This document shows positions 1 through 6,115 of a stretch of 6,115 bases of DNA, piece after piece. Position 1 is the stretch's first letter, and each line of letters opens with the position of its first letter. The translations under genes were made by a program, and so were the position numbers. Where the stretch lies: positions 1 to 6,115 of the forward strand of contig CALHWU010000124.1 of assembly GCA_938039795.1 (NCBI GenBank). Direction: 5' to 3'. Below the pieces are notes generated by a model. That model did no database searches and was not told the DNA's origin. It saw only the letters and a list, made by a program, of their open reading frames with translations. This DNA comes from an uncultured Muribaculaceae bacterium. Lineage in GTDB: Bacteria; Bacteroidota; Bacteroidia; Bacteroidales; Muribaculaceae.

Positions 1-1015
1 CGTTCGAGTCGCTCTGCAAATAGCTGCGCGACACGTTCAGCGGGATGTCGGGCGAATCAATGACACCCTGCAGAAGCATCATGAAGTCGGGCACTACGCC
101 CTCCACCGAATCGGTGACGTACACCTGGTTGCAGTAGAGCTGGATGCGGTTTTTGTTGACTTCGAAATTGTTTTTGATCTTCGGGAAGAACAATATGCCG
201 GTGAGAGTGAAGGGATAGTCCACATTGAGATGGATCCAGAAGAGAGGATCCTCCTGGCCCGGATAGAGCTGATGGTAGAAGTTACGGTAATCCTCGTCGG
301 TGAGGTCGGCCGGTTTCTTTGTCCAGGTCGGCTCTGTATCGTTGATCACCTTGTCGCGGTCGGTGTCGGTCATCTTGCCATCCTTCCACTCCTGCTCCTT
401 GCCGGAAATCACGGGCACGGGGAGGAAACGGCAGTATTTCTTCAGCAGCGAGTCGATTTCAGCCTGCTGCAGGAAGTTCTTGTTGTCGTCGTCGATATAA
501 AGTATTATATCGGTGCCACGCTCGGTCTTGTCGGTCGGCTCCATGGTGAATTCCGGCGAACCGTCGCATTCCCATTTCACGGCCTCAGCGCCCTCCTTGT
601 AGGAGAGCGAGCGGATCTCCACCTTCTTGGCCACCATGAACGCGGAGTAGAATCCGAGTCCGAAATGGCCTATGATGGCATTGGCGTTGTCCTTGTATTT
701 TTCAAGGAATTCCTCGGCTCCCGAGAAGGCTATCTGATTGATGTATTTGTCGATATCCTCGGCGGTCATGCCTATGCCGTGGTCACTGACGGTGAGCGTG
801 CCGGCCTCTGGATCGACGCTGACACGCACCTTCATGTCGCCCAGCTCGCCCTTGAATTCGCCGAACGACGCGAGAGTGCGCAGCTTCTGCGTGGCATCGA
901 CTGCATTTGACACCAGCTCGCGCAGGAATATCTCATGATCGCTGTAGAGGAATTTTTTGATTACGGGGAAGATATTTTCGGTCGTTACCCCGATTTTACC
1001 TTTTTGAGTGCTCAT
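1..1015 (-). CDS. htpG: Hsp90-family molecular chaperone HtpG, N-terminal part (cut by window edge)
   Basis: Cytosolic ATP-dependent Hsp90 chaperone. The 338 visible codons cover the N-terminal GHKL ATPase domain and much of the middle domain; the C-terminal dimerisation part lies beyond base 1. The protein begins MSTQKGKIGVTTENIF. Helix 1 reads FLRELVSNAVDA, with catalytic Glu33 and Mg/ATP-binding Asn37. The nucleotide-binding DxGxG box reads SDHGIGM (Asp78, Gly80, Gly82), with His where many Hsp90s have Asn. The ATP-lid glycine motif GHFGLGFYSAF is at about 116-126. Further on come KKPADLTDEDY and FWIHLNVDYPF, and the middle-domain stretch ending PLNVSRSYLQSDSN at the window edge. The ATG at 1015 is chosen because the family's conserved N-terminus starts just after it. 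The start is preceded by an A-rich leader without a Shine-Dalgarno, common in Bacteroidota. It lies 93 bases downstream of clpC on the same strand, separated by a terminator. I see no clear TAnnTTTG promoter in that gap. Family assignment is very secure. Confidence 0.97.
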   Translation of the reverse strand, partial: MSTQKGKIGVTTENIFPVIKKFLYSDHEIFLRELVSNAVDATQKLRTLASFGEFKGELGDMKVRVSVDPEAGTLTVSDHGIGMTAEDIDKYINQIAFSGAEEFLEKYKDNANAIIGHFGLGFYSAFMVAKKVEIRSLSYKEGAEAVKWECDGSPEFTMEPTDKTERGTDIILYIDDDNKNFLQQAEIDSLLKKYCRFLPVPVISGKEQEWKDGKMTDTDRDKVINDTEPTWTKKPADLTDEDYRNFYHQLYPGQEDPLFWIHLNVDYPFTLTGILFFPKIKNNFEVNKNRIQLYCNQVYVTDSVEGVVPDFMMLLQGVIDSPDIPLNVSRSYLQSDSN

Positions 1016-1053
1016 ATTTTCAGTTTTCGTTTATTTCTGTATAACAATCATGC

Positions 1054-1084
1054 AAAAAAAATGCCACGCCAGGGGCGTGACATT
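1054..1084 (-). terminator. Rho-independent terminator after clpC
   Basis: Read on the minus strand, an 11-base-pair stem (1074-1084 with 1060-1070) closes a 3-base loop (1071-1073). It is followed by eight T residues (1061-1054, the first two belonging to the stem foot). The only non-Watson-Crick position is a U-G wobble on the minus-strand RNA. On the plus strand the same position would be a C-A mismatch, so the structure is suited to minus-strand transcription. It begins 25 bases beyond the clpC stop codon and ends before htpG, so it probably limits read-through from clpC into htpG. Confidence 0.85.
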
Positions 1085-1109
1085 TTGTAATCATTAACTG
1101 ACATTTTGT
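1078..1109. repeat. Short direct repeat TGACATTTTGT, two copies
   Basis: The 11-base word TGACATTTTGT occurs at 1078-1088 and again at 1099-1109, 21 bases apart start to start. The right copy runs up to the clpC stop codon (TGA on the minus strand, 1111-1109) and overlaps its last base. The left copy forms one arm of the terminator hairpin. Coincidence in an AT-rich gap is possible, and no function is claimed. Confidence 0.5.
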
Positions 1110-3490
1110 CAATCGGCCGGTGGCAGAGCCGCTGGAGTCTTCCCCTCGGGAAGAACTTCGGCTACGCTTATGACGGTAGTGCCCTTCTCCTTGTCGAGCC
1201 CCACCGTGATCGATGCGCCCCGATGAAGTTCGCCGTCGATGATAAACTCCGCAAGCTCATCCTCCACATATTTCTGAATGGCGCGTTTGAGCGGACGCGC
1301 CCCGAACTGCGGATCATATCCTCTCTCGGCGATGAAGTTCTTAGCCTCGTCGGTGATGGTAAGCCTGTAACCCAGCTCAGCTACCCTTCGGTAGAATCCA
1401 CGAAGCTCTATGTCGATGATCCTGAAAATCGCCTCCTTGGAGAGCTGATCGAACATCACGATGTCGTCAACACGGTTGAGAAACTCGGGCGAAAACGCCT
1501 TGTTAAGCGCCTTGCGGAGCACGCCGTGGCTGTACTCGCGGTCGACGGCCTGAGTGGTGAAGCCCACTCCTGATCCGAAATCCTTGAGCTGACGCGTGCC
1601 GATGTTCGACGTCATGATTATGAGCGTATTCTTGAAATCCACGCGACGCCCGAGGCTGTCGGTCAGACGCCCTTCGTCCATCACCTGCAGCAGCAGATTG
1701 AACACGTCGGGATGAGCCTTCTCGATCTCGTCGAGTAGCACCACCGAGTAGGGACGGCGACGCACCTTCTCCGTAAGCTGGCCGCCCTCCTCATAGCCTA
1801 CGTAGCCCGGAGGAGCGCCGACCAGACGCGACACGGTGAACTTCTCCATATATTCGCTCATGTCGATGCGTATCAGCGTGTCAGCCGAGTCAAACAGATA
1901 CTCCGCCAGCTTCTTGGCCAGATGGGTTTTGCCGACGCCTGTCGGGCCAAGGAACATGAACGTGCCTATCGGCTTGTTGGGGTCTTTCAGGCCTATGCGG
2001 TTGCGCTGGATAGCCTTTACGATCTTGCCGATAGCCTCGTCCTGACCAATTATAGCCTCCTTGAGCTGCGGCCCCATCTCCTTGAGGCGTTTTCCTTCTG
2101 CCTGGGCAATGCGCTGCACCGGCACACCGGTCATCATCGCCACAACCTCTGCCACCTTGTCCTCGTCGACGGTCTGACGATTCGCGTCGAGCTCCTTTTC
2201 CCAACGCCTGCGGGCTTCGTCGAGCCGCTCTTTAAGCTGCTTCTCGCTGTCGCGGAACGATGCCGCACGTTCGAAGTCGTGATCACGGGCTGCTATCAGT
2301 TTGTTGTTGGCGGCATCAGCCACGGCATCCTCCAGCGAAGTGATCTCATCCGGCACACTGATATTGGTGATATGCACCCGCGATCCCGCTTCATCAAGAG
2401 CGTCGATAGCCTTGTCGGGGAACATACGGTCGGTGACATACCGTTCGGTCAGACTGACACATGCCTCCAGCGCCTTTTCGGAGTAGTTGACATTGTGGTG
2501 CGCCTCATACTTATCCTTGATATTGTGGAGGATGGTAAGAGTCTCCTCAGGAGTGGTGGGCTCAATCATAACCTTCTGAAAACGACGTTCGAGCGCTCCG
2601 TCCTTCTCTATATTCTTGCGGTATTCGTCGAGCGTTGTGGCGCCGATGCATTGTATCTCGCCGCGTGCGAGCGCTGGTTTGAGCAGATTGGCCGCGTCCA
2701 TCGAGCCTGCGGCATTGCCGGCACCCACGATCGTATGAAGCTCGTCGATAAAGAGTATCACGTCGCGGTTTTTGGCGAGCTCGTTGAGTATCGCCTTCAC
2801 ACGCTCCTCAAACTGTCCGCGGTATTTGGTGCCGGCCACAAGCGATGCCATGTCGAGCGATATGACCCGTTTGCCGAACAGCACACGCGACACCTTGCGC
2901 TGCACGATCCGCAGTGCAAGACCCTCCACGATGGCGCTTTTGCCCACTCCCGGCTCGCCGATCAGCACCGGATTATTCTTTTTGCGGCGGCTGAGTATCT
3001 GTGCAAGACGCTCTATCTCCACCTCGCGGCCTACCACCGGATCCAGACGGTCCTGCTCGGCCGCACGCGTCATGTCGTTGCCGAATTTATCGAGCACCGG
3101 TGTGTCACTGCTCCCCTGCTGCTTGGCCTGCTGCGCTGTCGGCCGGTGGCTTTCACCCCGGTTGCCGGGTGCGTCGAGCATATCATCATCGTCGTCATCG
3201 TCATCGCTGCCCGTGTATGCGCTTTCCGCGCCCGAAGGCTTCCCTGTGAGCTGACTGTAGATAGTCTCGTAGGTGACGCCGGCCTGGAGAAACGGGCTCA
3301 TGAAATCCATCGACTGGGTCTCCGGATTATGGAATATGGCCAGCAACAGATGCTCCACATCTACTGTATCGCTTTTCAGCATGCGTGCTTCAAGCACGCT
3401 CAGCTTGATCAGCCTGTTGGCGATGTCGCTCACCGACACGCTGGGAGGATTGTCCTGAGGCGACTGACTGTCGATAGCCGCTTCAAACAT
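1109..3490 (-). CDS. clpC: ATP-dependent Clp protease ATP-binding subunit ClpC (Hsp100), main reading frame
   Basis: Hexameric AAA+ unfoldase that threads substrates into ClpP in the cytosol. This 793-residue frame holds the second half of the Clp N-domain (about 20-80, VLEARMLKSDTVDVEHLLLAI). An acidic linker with eight consecutive Asp (96-103) follows. AAA-1 has Walker A GEPGVGKS at 178-185, Walker B ILFIDE at 245-250, pore loop KYRG at 222-225 and arginine finger ERR at 301-303. The short middle domain with a UVR-like helix (about 400-425, DHDFERAASFRDSEKQL) is the mark of ClpC rather than ClpB or ClpA. AAA-2 has Walker A GPTGVGKT at 515-522, Walker B VVLLDE at 583-588 and pore motif GYVGYEEGG near 562-570. 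VGF at 642-644 matches the ClpP-docking loop. The Met at 3490 is not the native start: the first 69 residues lie upstream in another frame. With one base restored the protein would be 862 residues, a normal family length. The stop is TGA at 1111-1109. Confidence 0.96.
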   Translation of the reverse strand: MFEAAIDSQSPQDNPPSVSVSDIANRLIKLSVLEARMLKSDTVDVEHLLLAIFHNPETQSMDFMSPFLQAGVTYETIYSQLTGKPSGAESAYTGSDDDDDDDDMLDAPGNRGESHRPTAQQAKQQGSSDTPVLDKFGNDMTRAAEQDRLDPVVGREVEIERLAQILSRRKKNNPVLIGEPGVGKSAIVEGLALRIVQRKVSRVLFGKRVISLDMASLVAGTKYRGQFEERVKAILNELAKNRDVILFIDELHTIVGAGNAAGSMDAANLLKPALARGEIQCIGATTLDEYRKNIEKDGALERRFQKVMIEPTTPEETLTILHNIKDKYEAHHNVNYSEKALEACVSLTERYVTDRMFPDKAIDALDEAGSRVHITNISVPDEITSLEDAVADAANNKLIAARDHDFERAASFRDSEKQLKERLDEARRRWEKELDANRQTVDEDKVAEVVAMMTGVPVQRIAQAEGKRLKEMGPQLKEAIIGQDEAIGKIVKAIQRNRIGLKDPNKPIGTFMFLGPTGVGKTHLAKKLAEYLFDSADTLIRIDMSEYMEKFTVSRLVGAPPGYVGYEEGGQLTEKVRRRPYSVVLLDEIEKAHPDVFNLLLQVMDEGRLTDSLGRRVDFKNTLIIMTSNIGTRQLKDFGSGVGFTTQAVDREYSHGVLRKALNKAFSPEFLNRVDDIVMFDQLSKEAIFRIIDIELRGFYRRVAELGYRLTITDEAKNFIAERGYDPQFGARPLKRAIQKYVEDELAEFIIDGELHRGASITVGLDKEKGTTVISVAEVLPEGKTPAALPPAD

Positions 3491-3696
3491 ATATTTGTCA
3501 AGCCGCTGTGCAGCTCATAGGCAGAACTGCTGCCCGTCGCCCGCTCCACAAGCCTGAATCCCTTGCCCGAGGAATCGCTTATGATTGCCATAAGTATGTG
3601 CTCGGGACGGATCACCGATGTATTGTGACGAAGAGCCTGCTGGGTGCTGTCGTTGAGCACCTGTTTGAGCTCGGCCGAAAAATTGGTTTCTGTCAT
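3430..3696 (-). CDS. clpC: ClpC N-terminal fragment, separated from the main frame by a frameshift
   Basis: True start region of clpC. Residues 1-65 (MTETNFSAELKQVLNDSTQQ onward, with IRPEHILMAII and a stretch ending AYELHS) form the first repeat of the Clp N-domain, which binds substrates and adaptors. Homology ends at about residue 65. The remaining codons of this frame, down to its stop at 3430, overlap the main clpC frame and are out-of-frame read-through. The start is supported by the purine-rich tract AAGAGAAAGG, seven bases upstream, and by the Clp_N fold starting directly after the Met. The distance from this ATG to the internal Met at 3490 is 206 bases, two more than a multiple of three, so adding one base gives a continuous 862-residue protein. 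On its own the fragment would be a nonfunctional half-domain. Confidence 0.9.
   Translation of the reverse strand: MTETNFSAELKQVLNDSTQQALRHNTSVIRPEHILMAIISDSSGKGFRLVERATGSSSAYELHSGLTNICLKRLSTVSRLRTILPACR
3490..3514 (-). other. Frameshift site within clpC (one base apparently missing)
   Basis: The upstream frame reads through TAT GAG CTG CAC AGC GGC TTG ACA. The downstream frame reads CTT GAC AAA TAT ATG TTT GAA and has a TGA at 3517-3515, so the switch must lie after that stop and before 3490. One extra base between the AGC codon and CTT would give HS-x-LDKYMFEAA, a natural join. No slippery heptamer (X XXY YYZ) is present, so programmed slippage is unlikely. It is either a sequence error or a real disabling mutation. 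Confidence 0.85.
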
Positions 3697-3703
3697 GCGT
3701 TTA

Positions 3704-3713
3704 CCTTTCTCTT
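3704..3713 (-). promoter_or_regulatory. Shine-Dalgarno-like tract for clpC
   Basis: The minus strand reads AAGAGAAAGG, then seven bases, then the ATG at 3696. This purine-rich tract supports 3696 as the real clpC start rather than the internal ATG at 3490. Such tracts are often absent in Bacteroidota, and no comparable one precedes htpG or gyrA in this window. Confidence 0.55.
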
Positions 3714-3724
3714 CAATTATGCTG

Positions 3725-3732
3725 TAAAGTTA
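3725..3732 (-). promoter_or_regulatory. Probable clpC promoter, -7 box
   Basis: The minus strand reads TAACTTTA, a match to the Bacteroidota primary-sigma -7 consensus TAnnTTTG at all but the last base. It lies 28 bases before the clpC ATG, leaving a short leader. Two TTG words lie upstream on the minus strand, 13 and 22 bases away. Neither is at the ideal -33 distance, so the upstream element is uncertain. Confidence 0.45.
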
Positions 3733-3817
3733 GCAATAATTGTGCCAATACGGGCAACTTTGCATCACATCATCTGAAAAAATTCATCGTGATTCACCTT
3801 TTTTGCAAAATTATCGC

Positions 3818-3825
3818 TACCTTTG
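3818..3825 (+). promoter_or_regulatory. Probable gyrA promoter, -7 box
   Basis: TACCTTTG matches the Bacteroidota -7 consensus TAnnTTTG at every specified base. It lies 50 bases upstream of the gyrA ATG, implying a leader of roughly 40-45 bases. The nearest TTTG-type -33 candidate (3802-3805) is only 12 bases upstream, closer than usual, so the -33 element is weak or absent. No Shine-Dalgarno is visible before the ATG at 3876. Confidence 0.6.
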
Positions 3826-3875
3826 TATGATATTTAACAAACAGGACAACTACGTAACTACTACCCCAAGTCTTT

Positions 3876-5066
3876 ATGGCATCAGAAGAAGATTTGATCA
3901 AAGAAGACCGCATCGACCGCATCGACATTAACGAGCAGATGAAGTCGGCATATATCGACTATTCCATGTCGGTAATTGTCAGCAGAGCGCTCCCCGACGT
4001 GCGCGACGGACTCAAGCCCGTCCACCGCAGAGTGCTCTTCGGCATGAACGAGATGGGCAATACCTCCAGCAACGGATACAAGAAGTCGGCCAACTGTGTC
4101 GGAGAGGTCATGGGTAAATATCATCCCCACGGCGACTCGTCGATCTATGGCACCGTCGTGCGTCTCGCACAGCCCTGGGCCATGCGGTATACGCTCGTCG
4201 ACGGTCACGGCAACTTCGGATCGGTCGACGGCGACGGAGCTGCCGCCATGCGTTACACGGAGGTGCGACTCCGCCGCATAGGAGAGGAGATGCTGAGCGA
4301 CATCGATTCCGAAACTGTCGATTTCCAGCCCAACTACGACAACACCCGTCAGGAACCGCTCGTGCTTCCCACACGGTTCCCCAATCTGCTCGTCAACGGC
4401 GCTCAAGGCATTGCCGTGGGCATGGCCACGAACATACCGCCACACAACCTGACAGAGTCGATCAACGCCTCCATCGCACTCCTCGACAACCCGGAGATCA
4501 CCATTCCGGAACTGATGGAGAGCATCCCGGGCCCCGACTTTCCCACGGGAGGAATCATCTGCGGCACCAAGGGTATACGCGACGCATATACTACCGGCCG
4601 CGGACGCGTCGTCATACGCGCCAAAGCCGACATTGAGCATCACGACTCCCACGACAACATTATAGTCCACGAGATCCCCTACAACGTCAACAAGGCTCAG
4701 CTCATAAAATACATAGCCGACCTTGTCAACGAGAAAAAGCTCGACGGAATAGCCGACATCAACGACGAGTCAAACTACAAGGGCATGCGCATCGTCATCG
4801 AGCTCAAAAAGGACGCCAACCCCAATGTAGTGCTCACAAAGCTGTTCAAGATGACTCAGATGCAGGCATCGTTCAGCGTCAACTCCGTAGCGCTCGTCCA
4901 CGGACGTCCACGCACACTCAACCTCAAGGAGATGCTCTCGTCATTTATCGAGCACCGCCATGAGGTAGTGATACGGCGCACAAAATTCGAGCTCCGGAAA
5001 GCGGAGGAACGCGCCCATATCCTCGAAGGCCTGATCATCGCATCGCAGAACATCGACGAAGTCGTC
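3876..5066 (+). CDS. gyrA: DNA gyrase subunit A, N-terminal part; frame runs on into a SusC-like sequence
   Basis: Breakage-reunion subunit of DNA gyrase, which with GyrB introduces negative supercoils. Residues 1 to about 397 are clear GyrA. They include MKSAYIDYSMSVIVSRALPD and VRDGLKPVHRR near the start, and the winged-helix CAP region with KYHPHGDSSIYGT. The catalytic tyrosine is Tyr127 in AAMRYTE (E. coli Tyr122). After the tower domain comes the coiled-coil start HRHEVVIRRTKFELRKAEERA and HILEGLIIASQNIDEVV. A normal GyrA then continues with a helical (R/K)II segment, the rest of the coiled coil, the GyrA box and the beta-pinwheel. None of these follow. The uninterrupted frame 3876-6115 becomes a SusC-type receptor instead, so a gene caller would report one hybrid protein. 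In the quinolone pocket, Ser88 (E. coli Ser83) is kept and Gly92 occupies the E. coli Asp87 position. Leu is mostly CTC, Pro mostly CCC, and Ile ATA occurs about nine times. It is divergent from clpC. The start is secure; the 3' boundary is inferred. Confidence 0.96.
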
Positions 5067-5069
5067 GTC
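5052..5069 (+). other. Chimeric junction between gyrA and a susC-like gene
   Basis: Codons 393-398 encode IDEVVV. GyrA carries NIDEVV or a close variant at this point in its coiled coil. SusC-type receptors carry (L/I)DEVVVV just before YGTQKK, at the start of the plug. The bases ATCGACGAAGTCGTC are compatible with both genes, giving a microhomology of about 15 bases. Everything left of it is GyrA and everything right of it is SusC, with no linker. Codon use changes here too. This is the pattern expected when an assembler or a PCR/amplification step joins two templates at a short shared word. Confidence 0.88.
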
Positions 5070-6115
5070 GTAGCCTACGGAACCCAGAAAAAAGTTTCGG
5101 TAACCGGCTCGGTTTCGTCGGTTCAGACCAAGGAGCTCAAGCAAAGTTCGTCGGCGAACCTCTCCACGGCCTTGGCCGGACGCCTGTCGGGTCTGACCTC
5201 CCTCCAGCAGGGAGGCGGCCAGCCGGGTAAGGACCAATCGACGCTGATGCTTCGAGGTGCCGCTACGATCAACGGCACGAGTCCGCTGATTCTGATCGAC
5301 GGCGTGCCGCGCGACAACATGGACTACCTGAGCGCGGACGAAGTGGACAACGTGTCCGTGCTGAAGGACGCCTCGGCTACGGCCGTATTCGGCGTGCGCG
5401 GAGCCAACGGAGCGATCCTGATCACGACCAAGCGCGGACAGACCGGCAAGGCCAAGCTCGATTTGAACTTCGAGCAGAGCTGGACCTCGTTCACGCGGGA
5501 ACCGGAGCGCCTCACCTCGCTCGAATACATCGACCTGCGGAATCAGGCTTCGAGAAACGACCATAAAGAAGCTCCCTTCGATGAAATTACCCGGGCCAAG
5601 TATGCCGACCCGCTGAAAGGGCTCGATCCGAACGATCCGGATTACGCCAAGAAGGCGGCTCAGATGCAGTACCTGTATCCGAACCACGACTATTATCGGG
5701 AGCTGATCAAGCGCTACACGCCCCAGACCCGCGTCAACATGAACATCAGCGGCGGGACGGAAAAAGTCAAGTATTTCGTCAACGCGGCCTATCTGCATCA
5801 GGGCGGCAACCTGAAGGTCGAGCCCAAATCCTTCCTCGGCTACGACCCGTCGGCCAAAATGGACCGTTACAGCTTCCGGGCGAATCTGGACTATCAGGTG
5901 ACCAAGAGCTTCAAGGCTTTCCTGAATCTGGGCACGTACATCGAACAGGTCAACATGCCGAGCGGCAGTACCTATCCCAACACGGATACGGGTTGGATGA
6001 TGCGCGACGTGCTGTACCAAGCCACGACGATCACGCCGATCACGCCGGGCCCCTATGTCGATCCCTACTCCGGACTGGACGAGAAGGCTCTGGTCTTCCC
6101 GGCCTATTTGGACCG
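5067..6115 (+). CDS. SusC-family TonB-dependent outer-membrane receptor, partial at both ends
   Basis: SusC proteins are 22-strand outer-membrane barrels that import glycans or peptides with a SusD lipoprotein lid, powered by TonB. The visible part starts with VVVVAYGTQKKVSVTGSVSSV, abbreviated here as VVVVAYGTQKK then VTGSVSSV. It carries the plug-domain hallmarks: GRLSGLT and QPGKDQSTLMLRGAATING, PLILIDGVPRD (hybrid-frame residues 470-480) and VLKDASATAVFGVRGANG (495-512) followed by AILITTKRG. Early barrel strands follow, including NMNISGGTEKVKYFVNAAYL from residue 621 and RYSFRANLDYQVTKSF. Missing on the left are the signal peptide and the carboxypeptidase-regulatory-like (CarboxypepD_reg-like) domain that normally precede DEVVV. 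Missing on the right, beyond the window, is most of the barrel. With no signal peptide the hybrid could not reach the outer membrane. Leu is mostly CTG, Pro mostly CCG and Ile ATA absent, unlike the gyrA part, suggesting a different source genome, perhaps Alistipes-like (a weak inference). The substrate cannot be told. Confidence 0.93.

Noticed and set aside
230..910. Plus-strand open frame (226 codons) opposite htpG
   Set aside because: It is an antisense shadow of htpG, whose conserved protein sequence fully explains this stretch.
1016..1053. Dedicated htpG promoter in the clpC-htpG gap
   Set aside because: No TAnnTTTG-type box with a plausible -33 element is visible on the minus strand. 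htpG may still have a promoter that I cannot recognise.
3490..3514. Programmed ribosomal frameshift in clpC
   Set aside because: There is no slippery heptamer or obvious downstream stimulatory structure, and ClpC is not known to use recoding.
1922..3520. Long plus-strand open frame (532 codons) opposite clpC
   Set aside because: It is the antisense shadow of a well-conserved clpC. Its composition is that of reverse-complemented codons, and it has no recognisable domain or promoter.
3882..4670. Minus-strand open frame (262 codons) opposite gyrA
   Set aside because: It is antisense to the conserved gyrase breakage-reunion domain and has no similarity to a known family.
4941..6020. Minus-strand open frame (359 codons) opposite the gyrA-SusC hybrid
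   Set aside because: It is antisense to two recognisable protein families and runs straight across the chimeric junction, which a real gene would not be expected to do.
3876..6115. A genuine new fusion protein linking a topoisomerase to an outer-membrane transporter
   Set aside because: The halves work in different compartments, each lacks essential parts, and the join sits on a shared word with a codon-use break. A chimera explains all of this.

Overview
The window looks like a metagenome-derived contig from the gut Bacteroidales. The proteins resemble Bacteroidales HtpG, ClpC, GyrA and SusC. The -7-type promoter boxes (TAnnTTTG and a near match) are those of Bacteroidota, and only clpC has a Shine-Dalgarno-like tract. 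The left five sixths (bases 1 to about 5066) fits a Bacteroidales such as Muribaculaceae. The family-level assignment is an inference from codon use and protein similarity recalled from memory.

Layout. Bases 1-1015 (minus strand) hold the N-terminal 338 codons of htpG (Hsp90), cut by the left edge. Bases 1016-1108 are a short gap with an intrinsic terminator for the upstream clpC. Bases 1109-3696 (minus) hold clpC, an Hsp100 unfoldase that feeds the ClpP protease. Its reading frame is broken by an apparent one-base loss near 3490-3514, leaving an N-terminal fragment (3430-3696) and a 793-residue main frame (1109-3490). Bases 3697-3875 are a divergent promoter region. From 3876 (plus) runs gyrA, DNA gyrase subunit A. 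I recall an htpG - clpC / gyrA neighbourhood in other Bacteroidales, so this part looks like ordinary core chromosome. It pairs two protein-quality-control genes with a divergent topoisomerase gene.

The striking feature is at 5052-5069. The gyrA frame passes, without a stop or shift, into the plug domain of a SusC-type TonB-dependent outer-membrane receptor, which continues to the right edge. The switch occurs in a short stretch where both families encode (I/L)DEVV. Codon use changes sharply at the same point: Leu CTC to CTG, Pro CCC to CCG, and loss of Ile ATA. The GyrA half lacks the rest of its coiled coil and its whole C-terminal DNA-wrapping domain. The SusC half lacks its signal peptide and N-terminal extension. 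The most economical reading is an assembly or template chimera joining two genomes at a microhomology, not a real fusion gene.

I found no RNA genes, insertion sequences, CRISPR arrays or new defence system. What deserves attention is the chimeric junction and the clpC frameshift.
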